This document shows positions 53,173 through 59,899 of a DNA stretch of 59,899 nucleotides, one piece after another (positions within the stretch are counted from its first letter, which is position 1; each line of letters opens with the position of its first letter). The stretch spans positions 1 through 59,899 of the forward strand of contig CAIKEU010000019.1 of the NCBI GenBank assembly GCA_903826575.1, read 5' to 3'. The stretch comes from an uncultured bacterium (GTDB lineage Bacteria; Actinomycetota; Actinomycetes; S36-B12; CAIYMF01). The position numbers and the translations under genes are program-made. The notes beneath the pieces are model-generated. The model did no database searches and was not told where the DNA came from. It saw only the letters and a program-made list of their open reading frames with translations.

Positions 53173-56100
53173 ATGTCTGCGCAGTCCGATCAAGAAGGAC
53201 GTTCGCCGTCGTTCGGACCAAATGAATGGCTCGTCGACGAGATCTACCAGCAGTACCTCGCAGATCCGAAGAGTGTCGACGAGGCGTGGTGGGACTTCTT
53301 CACTGACTACATGCCCACCGAACACTCGGGGATAGAACTGACGGCAGCTGCCCTGGCAGCTCATGAAGCCGCCCGAGTCGAAGCAGAAGCCGACGCCCTT
53401 GCGCAGGACGCCGATCGTGCCACGCACCCGTCACCTCAACCCGTTCCGGTGCCTACGGTCGTTTCCCCGCCGGAACCTGCCACTGCGCCAGCCTCGACTC
53501 AGGTAGCGCCAGCCGTTCCCGCAACCGTAACGCCGGCCGAAGTCGTGTTACTCAAAGGTCCGGCCGCGCGCGTTGTTACCAACATGGAAGCAAGCTTGGC
53601 TTTGCCAACAGCGACGAGTGTGCGCGCAATTCCCGTAAAGCTGTTGATCGACAACCGTATTGTGATTAACAACCACCTTGCCCGCGCCCGTGGAGGCAAG
53701 GTGTCGTTTACGCACCTCATTGGATGGGCGATGGTGCGAGCACTCAAGGCAATGCCCGAGATGAATTGGGCTTACACGGAAGTAGATGGCAAACCGGCCA
53801 TCCAGCACAATGAACGCGTCAATCTCGGCCTCGCAATCGACATCGCGAAACCGGATGGTTCGCGACAGCTGCTAGTACCGAACATCAAGAATGCCGACCA
53901 ACTCGATTTCGCCACGTTCTGGTCAACGTATGAGGAGTTGGTACGCAAGGCCCGAAACAACAAGTTGGGGGTCGATGACTTCGCGGGTACAACGATCAGC
54001 CTGACCAATCCCGGAACGATTGGCACAGTTCACTCTGTCCCACGTCTGCTGCCGGGTCAGGGCGCCATTCTCGGAGTGGGCGCCATGGATTACCCAGCTG
54101 AATGGCAAGGCGCATCGATCGACACTCTGGCCAAGCAGGCGATCAGCAAGATCGTCACGCTTACGTCAACCTACGACCACCGCATCATTCAGGGCGCTCA
54201 GTCAGGTGAGTTCCTGCGAATCATTCATGGGCTGCTACTCGGGGACGACGACTTCTACGACGACGTTTTTGCTGCCCTTCATATTCCGTACGAGCCAATT
54301 CGCTGGGCCGCTGATATCACTACCTCGCACGACGCGGATCTCGACAAAACGGCCCGGGTGCAGGAATTGATCCACGCCTTCCGAGTGCGCGGTCACCTGA
54401 TGGCAGATACCGACCCACTGGACTACACCCAACGGCAGCACTCGGACCTCGAGTTAGCGAGCCACGGACTCACCCTTTGGGATCTTGATCGCGAGTTTCC
54501 AACCGGCGGATTCAGTGCCAAGAGCTTCATGCGGTTACGCGACATTCTTGGGGTTCTGCGCGATGCGTACTGCCGCACCATCGGCATCGAATATATGCAT
54601 ATGCAGGATCCCGAGCAGCGGGAATGGATCCAGCAGCGAGTCGAGCGCAAGTATGACAAACCCGAGCGCGCAGAACAGCTGCGCATCCTGCGTCGCCTCA
54701 ACGCTGCTGAGGCATTCGAAACCTTCCTGCAGACCAAGTACGTCGGTCAGAAGCGCTTCTCGCTGGAGGGTGCCGAATCGGTGATTCCACTTATGGATGC
54801 GGTGATCTCGGCAGCCGCTCGAGCAGGCTTGGACGAGGCCTGCATTGGCATGCCGCACCGCGGTCGATTGAACGTACTGGCCAACATTGCTGGCAAGTCC
54901 TACAACCAGATCTTCCGCGAATTCGAAGGTGACTTCGAGGTTGAAGGCTCTGTTCAAGGATCCGGTGACGTGAAGTATCACTTGGGAACCAGCGGTGATT
55001 TCATCGCCGAATCAGGGGAGCATATTCCGGTTTATCTGGCGGCGAATCCATCACACCTTGAGGCTGTGAACCCAGTCCTAGAAGGTATTGTCCGCGCTAA
55101 GCAGGATGCACTTCCGATGGATCGCCATTTCTCCGTGCTACCGATCTTGCTGCACGGTGACGCAGCATTCGCTGGGCAGGGCGTAGTTATGGAGACCCTT
55201 AACCTTTCGCAGCTTCGCGGTTACCGCACCGGCGGCACCGTTCATATCGTGGTGAACAACCAGGTTGGGTTCACGACGTCGCCCGAGGCGTCACGTTCGT
55301 CCGTCTACTGCACCGACGTCGCGCGGATGGTTCAAGCTCCGATCTTCCACGTGAATGGCGATGACCCTGAAGCCGTTGTGCGAGTTGCGGAATTGGCTTT
55401 CGAATTCCGTCAGGAATTCAATAAGGACGTCGTTATTGACCTAGTGTGTTATCGACGACGCGGCCACAACGAGGCTGACGATCCGTCCTTGACTCAGCCG
55501 CTGATGTACAACCTGATCGATAACAAGCGATCGACTCGCAAGCTCTACACCGAAGCATTGATCGGACGCGGTGACATCAGTCTCGAAGAGGCCGAGACTG
55601 CGCTGCGCGACTATCAGGAGCAGCTCGAGCGAGTATTCGCCGAGACGAAAGAAGACCTCTCGCATCCGCGCGACGTTCATCACATTGACCCACCCGAGTA
55701 TCCGGCTCGAGTTGAGACTGCAGTTGCCGCCTCGACCATAGAGTCAATCGCTCGTGCACAAGTGTCACTTCCGGATGGTTTCACCGTGCACCCTCGGCTC
55801 GCGCCGCAGTTGCAGCGCCGAGTCGACATGGTGGCGGACAACAACATCGACTGGGCCTTCGGCGAGACATTGGCGTTTGGATCACTACTAGGCGAAGGTC
55901 GCGTTGTGCGTCTGGCCGGTCAGGACTCACGTCGTGGCACGTTCGGACAGCGTCACAGCGTCATCGTCGACCGAGTTACTGGCGAGGAGTACACGCCGCT
56001 GGCGAATCTCAGCGATGGCCAAGGTTACTTTTTCGTGTACGACTCCCTGCTATCGGAATACGCCGCGATGGGGTTCGAGTATGGCTACTCCGTCGCAGAT

Positions 56101-56865
56101 CCGGATGCACTCGTCCTGTGGGAGGCACAGTTCGGCGACTTTGCCGACGGCGCCCAGACAATCATTGATGAGTTCATCTCTTCAGGTGAACAAAAGTGGG
56201 GCCAGTTATCCGGTGTCGTTCTTCTTCTCCCCCACGGTCAGGAAGGTCAGGGCCCAGATCACTCGTCCGCCCGCATCGAGCGCTACCTGCAAATGTGCGC
56301 TCAGGACAACATGACGGTTGCAATGCCGTCGACGCCTGCCTCGTATTTCCATCTGTTGCGCTGGCAAGCACTTGCGCCACATCACAAACCGCTGATTGTC
56401 TTCACGCCGAAATCAATGCTTCGACTTAAGGCGGCAACATCCTCTGTCGCAGATTTCACCTCGGGCACCTTTGAGCCAGTAATTGTTGATACGAGTGTGG
56501 ATGCCTCGGCGGTTACCCGCGTCTTGGTGTGTTCAGGCAAGGTCACGTACGACTTGCTCGCCGAGCGTGAGCGTTCGGGTCGCACCGACGTCGCCATTGT
56601 TCGCCTCGAACAATTGGCACCACTGCCCGCCGATGCCCTCGCAGCCGCGGCTGCTCGCTATCCCGAGACGGCAGAGCTCGTGTTCGTCCAAGAGGAACCG
56701 GCAAATCAGGGTGCGTGGCCGTACGTGGCAGTCAACCTCATGGGGCACCTAGGCAATCGCAACTTGCGCGTTGTGTCACGCCCGGCCGCATCGTCACCTG
56801 CCGTCGGAACACATAAGGTTCACGAGCGCGAGCAGGCCGAACTCGTCGCGACTGCGTTCGCATAG
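53173..56865 (+). CDS. kgd: multifunctional 2-oxoglutarate decarboxylase / dehydrogenase (KGD/SucA type)
   Basis: 1230 residues from ATG 53173 with GAAGGG upstream. The actinobacterial layout is complete: a short E1-type N-terminus ([20 protein letters not shown] and DFFTDY), a Pro/Ala linker, an E2-like acyltransferase domain ending [16 protein letters not shown] with the catalytic His, and then the ThDP-dependent E1 domain. E1 marks: [67 protein letters not shown]. It joins the TCA cycle at 2-oxoglutarate with the separate E3. In mycobacteria activity is set by GarA. Length matches the family (about 1230). Confidence 0.97.
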   Translation: MSAQSDQEGRSPSFGPNEWLVDEIYQQYLADPKSVDEAWWDFFTDYMPTEHSGIELTAAALAAHEAARVEAEADALAQDADRATHPSPQPVPVPTVVSPPEPATAPASTQVAPAVPATVTPAEVVLLKGPAARVVTNMEASLALPTATSVRAIPVKLLIDNRIVINNHLARARGGKVSFTHLIGWAMVRALKAMPEMNWAYTEVDGKPAIQHNERVNLGLAIDIAKPDGSRQLLVPNIKNADQLDFATFWSTYEELVRKARNNKLGVDDFAGTTISLTNPGTIGTVHSVPRLLPGQGAILGVGAMDYPAEWQGASIDTLAKQAISKIVTLTSTYDHRIIQGAQSGEFLRIIHGLLLGDDDFYDDVFAALHIPYEPIRWAADITTSHDADLDKTARVQELIHAFRVRGHLMADTDPLDYTQRQHSDLELASHGLTLWDLDREFPTGGFSAKSFMRLRDILGVLRDAYCRTIGIEYMHMQDPEQREWIQQRVERKYDKPERAEQLRILRRLNAAEAFETFLQTKYVGQKRFSLEGAESVIPLMDAVISAAARAGLDEACIGMPHRGRLNVLANIAGKSYNQIFREFEGDFEVEGSVQGSGDVKYHLGTSGDFIAESGEHIPVYLAANPSHLEAVNPVLEGIVRAKQDALPMDRHFSVLPILLHGDAAFAGQGVVMETLNLSQLRGYRTGGTVHIVVNNQVGFTTSPEASRSSVYCTDVARMVQAPIFHVNGDDPEAVVRVAELAFEFRQEFNKDVVIDLVCYRRRGHNEADDPSLTQPLMYNLIDNKRSTRKLYTEALIGRGDISLEEAETALRDYQEQLERVFAETKEDLSHPRDVHHIDPPEYPARVETAVAASTIESIARAQVSLPDGFTVHPRLAPQLQRRVDMVADNNIDWAFGETLAFGSLLGEGRVVRLAGQDSRRGTFGQRHSVIVDRVTGEEYTPLANLSDGQGYFFVYDSLLSEYAAMGFEYGYSVADPDALVLWEAQFGDFADGAQTIIDEFISSGEQKWGQLSGVVLLLPHGQEGQGPDHSSARIERYLQMCAQDNMTVAMPSTPASYFHLLRWQALAPHHKPLIVFTPKSMLRLKAATSSVADFTSGTFEPVIVDTSVDASAVTRVLVCSGKVTYDLLAERERSGRTDVAIVRLEQLAPLPADALAAAAARYPETAELVFVQEEPANQGAWPYVAVNLMGHLGNRNLRVVSRPAASSPAVGTHKVHEREQAELVATAFA

Positions 56866-56874
56866 GGAGCACGA

Positions 56875-57060
56875 ATGTATTTCACTGATCGCGGGATCGA
56901 AGAGCTGGAAAAGCGTCGAGGCGACGAGGACATCACGTTCGCTTGGCTAGCCGAGCGGCTTCGCACGTTCGTTGATCTCAATCCCGAGTTCGAAACCCCC
57001 GTCGAGCGGCTCGCTGTCTGGCTAGCACGCTTAGATGACGAGGACCCAGACGACGAATAA
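56875..57060 (+). CDS. small conserved protein downstream of kgd (DUF6104-like)
   Basis: 61 residues, ten bases after kgd. It begins MYFTDRGIEELEKRRGDED, continues VTFAWL-like (here ITFAWLAERLRTFVDLNPEF) and ends with an acidic LDDEDPDDE. Helical and charged, no membrane segment or signal. I recall this short family as encoded next to kgd in many Actinobacteria, which makes it a real gene and a likely partner or regulator of the enzyme. No function is shown by the sequence. Confidence 0.8.
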   Translation: MYFTDRGIEELEKRRGDEDITFAWLAERLRTFVDLNPEFETPVERLAVWLARLDDEDPDDE

Positions 57061-57077
57061 TCCTGCGCGGGATCGGG

Positions 57078-58049
57078 TCAGCCGTTGGTTAAAACGAGTT
57101 TGCCGACAACGTCACCGACGTTGAGTCGCTCAAATGCTGCTCGTGCGTCACGCAGGTCGTAGGCCGCGTCGATCGTCGGACGCACGCCGGTGCGTGCGAG
57201 CAGCGCCAGCATCGTCTCCAGTTCATCGCGAGTTCCCATGGTCGAGCCGACAACATTGAGCTGCAGGAAGAACACGCGATTGAGATCGGCCGGAGGATTC
57301 GGGCCACTGGTTGCACCCGACACCACCACTGTTCCACCCGGACGCAGCGACTTTAGCGAGTGTGACCACGTGGCTTCACCAACTGTTTCGATAACGGCAT
57401 CAACGCGGTCTGGAAGCCGGGCACCAATCTCGAAGGCTTCATCTGCGCCAAGTTCGAGTGAGCGCGCACGCTTCGCTTCGTCACGACTCGTTACCCAGAC
57501 GCGGTAACCCAGGGCTTTGGCGAGTTGGGTAGCTGCAGTGGACACTCCACCACCGGCGCCTTGGATGAGCACCGTGCCGCCCTCGGTGAGGCCCGACTTC
57601 GTCGCCAGCATCCGGTAGGCGGTCAACCATGCGGTGGGCAGGCAGGCAGCCTGCTCGAAGCTGAGTTCCTCAGGCTTGGCGATGACATTGCGTGCCGGGA
57701 CCGCGACAGTCTCGGCGAAGGTACCGGGGTAGAACTCACTCAAGAGCGTGCGTTTGGGGTCGAGGGTTTCATCACCGCCAACAGCATTGGGATCTCCCAC
57801 AACACCATGCACGACGACCTCAGAACCATCGTCGAGAACTCCTGCGGCATCGCAACCGAGGATCATGGGGAGTCGATCCTCACGAAGGCCCACTCCCTTC
57901 AGGCTCCACAGATCATGGTGATTCAAACTTGCCGCGCGCACGTTGACGCGTACCCAACCCTCCGGCACCTCAGTGTCGGGTTGTTCACCCAAGGTCAGGC
58001 CATTGAGTGGATTGTCGTTATCGAATGAAGTGACCGCTGCAGCAAACAT
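57078..58049 (-). CDS. zinc-type alcohol dehydrogenase / quinone oxidoreductase (MDR superfamily)
   Basis: 323 residues. N-terminal GroES-like domain with VNVRAASLNHHDLWSLKGVG, PMILGCDAAGVLDDGSEVVV and GTFAETVAVPARNVIAKPEE. The Rossmann domain follows: LIQGAGGGVSTAATQLAKAL (AxxGGVG-like pattern). No structural-zinc Cys cluster is seen and a catalytic-zinc Cys is replaced, so quinone oxidoreductase-like chemistry is likely. It reduces or oxidises small carbonyl or alcohol substrates with NAD(P)H. It stands between kgd and malic enzyme but on the opposite strand to kgd. Substrate unknown. Confidence 0.88.
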   Translation of the reverse strand: MFAAAVTSFDNDNPLNGLTLGEQPDTEVPEGWVRVNVRAASLNHHDLWSLKGVGLREDRLPMILGCDAAGVLDDGSEVVVHGVVGDPNAVGGDETLDPKRTLLSEFYPGTFAETVAVPARNVIAKPEELSFEQAACLPTAWLTAYRMLATKSGLTEGGTVLIQGAGGGVSTAATQLAKALGYRVWVTSRDEAKRARSLELGADEAFEIGARLPDRVDAVIETVGEATWSHSLKSLRPGGTVVVSGATSGPNPPADLNRVFFLQLNVVGSTMGTRDELETMLALLARTGVRPTIDAAYDLRDARAAFERLNVGDVVGKLVLTNG

Positions 58050-58096
58050 ACGACGAGCCTACCCGTCACACTGACTCACGTCAGCCTCGACGTTTG

Positions 58097-59302
58097 TTAT
58101 GCAGGATTGCGGATAACGCCGTCACGTATTGCTGCTGAAGAAACTGCTGCCGCAACGGTTTGAGCCAACCGTGGGTCGAACGGATCGGGCACTATGTAAT
58201 CGGCGTCCAGATAGTCACCGACCAAGCTTGCAATCGCATCGGCGGCAGCAAGCTTCATACCTTCGGTAATGCGGGTTGCTCCTACGTCTAGGGCGCCACG
58301 GAAGATGCCTGGGAATGCCAGCACGTTATTGATCTGGTTGGGGAAGTCACTCCTACCCGTCGCGACCACTGCCGCGCCAGCTTCGAGCGCAACCTCTGGG
58401 TGAACCTCGGGGTCAGGATTGGCAAGTGAGAAGACGATCGACTTTCGCGCCATCGTGCGAATAACGTCGAACCCAACCGTCCCGCCGGACACGCCGATGA
58501 ATACGTCGGCACCCGCAATGGCGTCCTCGAATGAACCCATCAGACCCGCCTTGTTGGTGCTTTCGGCAACGCCGCGTTTCACATCGCTTAAATCACTGCG
58601 GTCGAGGGAAAGCACGCCTTGGCGGTCGCACACGGCAATATCGCCAACGCCTGCTTCAACCAACATTTTCGCGATGGCGACACCCGCGGCTCCGGCACCT
58701 AACATCACCACGCGCAGTTGGGACATAGACCGCTTCGTCACCTTTGCAGCATTTTCCAAGGCAGCGGTTACAACAACTGCAGTGCCGTGCTGATCGTCAT
58801 GGAAAACTGGAATATCGAGACGTTCTTGAAGACGACGTTCGATTTCAAAGCAGCGGGGCGCACTGATGTCCTCGAGATTAATAGCGCCATATGCGGGTGC
58901 GATCCGCACTACCGTTTCAACGATTTCGTCGACGTCTTGTGTATCGAGACAAATGGGCACACAGTTGATCGCACCGAAGTCCTTAAACAACAGGGCTTTG
59001 CCCTCCATCACAGGCAGCGCTGCAACCGGTCCGATATCGCCCAGTCCGAGCACGGCAGAACCGTCAGTGACGATCAGGATGGCGTTGGATTTCCACGTGT
59101 GCGTCCACCCAAGTTCTGGATGATCGGCGATTGCTTGCGAGACCCGCCCGACACCGGGGGTGTATGCAACAGCTAGGCCTTCATTGTCGAAGACATCGAT
59201 GGTGGCGTTGACCTCAATCTTGCCACCGAGGTGGGTGATGAAGACGGGATCCGTATCGAATCTCGTATCGGAACTTGTGACGTCGTCACTTGCTCCAGCC
59301 AT
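58097..59302 (-). CDS. NAD(P)-dependent malic enzyme
   Basis: 401 residues, the short bacterial form. N-terminal domain: LAVAYTPGVGRVSQAIADHP with the catalytic Tyr, EGKALLFKDFGAINCVPICL with the catalytic Lys, and PVFHDDQHGTAVVVTAALEN with metal-binding Asp residues. Rossmann domain: VMLGAGAAGVAIAKMLVEAG. Later FSLANPDPEVHPEVALEAGA. It makes pyruvate and CO2 from malate in the cytosol. It is 27 bases downstream of sodX on the same strand and probably shares its transcript. Confidence 0.95.
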   Translation of the reverse strand: MAGASDDVTSSDTRFDTDPVFITHLGGKIEVNATIDVFDNEGLAVAYTPGVGRVSQAIADHPELGWTHTWKSNAILIVTDGSAVLGLGDIGPVAALPVMEGKALLFKDFGAINCVPICLDTQDVDEIVETVVRIAPAYGAINLEDISAPRCFEIERRLQERLDIPVFHDDQHGTAVVVTAALENAAKVTKRSMSQLRVVMLGAGAAGVAIAKMLVEAGVGDIAVCDRQGVLSLDRSDLSDVKRGVAESTNKAGLMGSFEDAIAGADVFIGVSGGTVGFDVIRTMARKSIVFSLANPDPEVHPEVALEAGAAVVATGRSDFPNQINNVLAFPGIFRGALDVGATRITEGMKLAAADAIASLVGDYLDADYIVPDPFDPRLAQTVAAAVSSAAIRDGVIRNPA

Positions 59303-59329
59303 GTGCCCATCCTTAGGTTCTTCGAACTC

Positions 59330-59659
59330 TCACCCTGATGTTATCGGACCCGGACGAGGCCAGTAGCGCCACCGGACAACGGCCTGGACAAACTCGTCGG
59401 GTATCGCTCCAAACGTCCGCGAATCATCACTTGCCGCAGAATTGTCTCCTTCTACCCACCAACCATCGGCTGTTCTACGAAGTGCGCGCTTCACCACGAT
59501 GAATCCCAGCCGGTTTGGGTGCTCGGCAACTATGATTTGCCCCGGCTTTACGTCCGCCGCCCTTATGGCGCGACAGACGAGCCAATCACCGTCTCGCAGA
59601 GCAGGGGCCATCGATTCTCCCGCGACAGCAACCCGCGACCATGTGCTACCACTCGACAT
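59330..59659 (-). CDS. sodX: nickel-type superoxide dismutase maturation protease
   Basis: 109 residues, a small S26-family (signal peptidase-like) protease. The catalytic Ser is Ser16 in VAGESMAPALRDGDWL, and the Lys is Lys57 in FIVVKRALRR. GDNSAASDDSRTFGAIP matches the last conserved box of the family. No membrane segment is visible, in line with cytosolic cleavage of the SodN leader. It is divergent from sodN with a 166-base gap, the usual sodX/sodN neighbourhood. The task is to remove the leader so that His1 is freed for nickel binding. Confidence 0.93.
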   Translation of the reverse strand: MSSGSTWSRVAVAGESMAPALRDGDWLVCRAIRAADVKPGQIIVAEHPNRLGFIVVKRALRRTADGWWVEGDNSAASDDSRTFGAIPDEFVQAVVRWRYWPRPGPITSG

Positions 59660-59825
59660 GACGTCACGCGCCCTTCCGCTGCTCCGCTCGTACGCCGGCG
59701 AACAACATCGAATCTAACCCTGCGGTGATGCCGATGTCATCGGCCGGGAGTAGTCTCGCCTATACCGGACACCCGTTCCACGAGACTCAACCAGATCACA
59801 CAATTTCGACGAGAGGGAACCACCA

Positions 59826-59899
59826 ATGTTGCGCATTCTTTTCGCACCAAAGACCACCGTCCATGCTCACTGCGACCTACCCTGTGGCGTCTACGACCC
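59826..59899 (+). CDS. sodN: nickel superoxide dismutase, N-terminal part (cut by window edge)
   Basis: The last 74 bases encode the start of NiSOD: a leader of 14 residues (MLRILFAPKTTVHA) and then HCDLPCGVYDP, the nickel hook. After cleavage before His1, Ni is bound by His1, Cys2 and Cys6, and the Tyr9 is also present. GAGAGGG-type ribosome-binding sequence lies upstream. The divergent sodX gene supplies the maturation protease. The remainder is outside the window, so completeness is not known. The enzyme detoxifies superoxide in the cytosol. Confidence 0.93.
   Translation, partial: MLRILFAPKTTVHAHCDLPCGVYD

Overview
The window is chromosomal DNA of a mid-GC Actinomycetota bacterium. The lineage call rests on argS next to lysA, the kgd-type 2-oxoglutarate decarboxylase followed by a 61-residue DUF6104-like gene, a DUF2510/DUF4333-type membrane protein, a c-di-AMP riboswitch upstream of an Rpf-like wall hydrolase, and the nickel superoxide dismutase pair sodX/sodN. 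The genus cannot be named from the sequence. Genes are dense, mostly intact and on both strands. The many peptide, sugar and amine scavenging systems suggest a free-living heterotroph.

Layout. 1-2267: lysA (cut by the window edge) and argS, minus strand. 2315-5330: tRNA-Arg(CCG) followed by three unusual tandem units (each a long perfect hairpin, a conserved linker, a short hairpin and a copy of the tRNA 3' tail), then a poorly conserved stretch with two orphan genes, a tyrosine-recombinase remnant and a methyltransferase-like tail. It looks like a decayed island at the tRNA. 5415-12922: amidohydrolase, secreted three-repeat protein, carbonic anhydrase, a 14-TM-type MFS exporter divergent from a serine beta-lactamase-like hydrolase. 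13085-22475: GntR/UTRA regulator, class III aminotransferase and FGGY kinase, convergent with a complete oligopeptide-type ABC operon (Opp1). A shared CATACACAAT motif lies upstream of the regulator and of the aminotransferase.

22584-34787: an apparently degenerate GGDEF-EAL protein, a secreted helical protein, trmB, the riboswitch-controlled wall hydrolase, a DUF2510/DUF4333-like protein, sbcCD, a secreted L,D-transpeptidase with a 15-bp tandem repeat array upstream, and a sugar-porter MFS. 34897-45771: aldehyde dehydrogenase, S9 oligopeptidase, then a second ABC operon (Opp2) whose binding protein seems to be held by a C-terminal membrane segment, ending in a sarcosine/N-methyltryptophan oxidase-like flavoenzyme. 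45788-53005: TetR/MFS pair, CocE/NonD hydrolase, P1 (DmpA-like) peptidase, acetylpolyamine-deacetylase-like HDAC and an agmatinase-family ureohydrolase. 53173-59899: kgd, the DUF6104-like gene, an MDR oxidoreductase, malic enzyme, sodX, and the first codons of sodN.

Working together: the two ABC importers, S9, S15-like and P1 peptidases, aminotransferase, amine oxidase, deacetylase and ureohydrolase form a peptide/amine scavenging repertoire that could feed the TCA entry enzymes (kgd, malic enzyme). The most unusual DNA is the tRNA-linked hairpin array at 2373-2721. Other points of interest are the riboswitch whose closing stem overlaps the ribosome-binding site, the two-hairpin leader of Opp2, the 15-bp repeats at 33047-33151, and the EAL domain with Gln in place of a key Glu.
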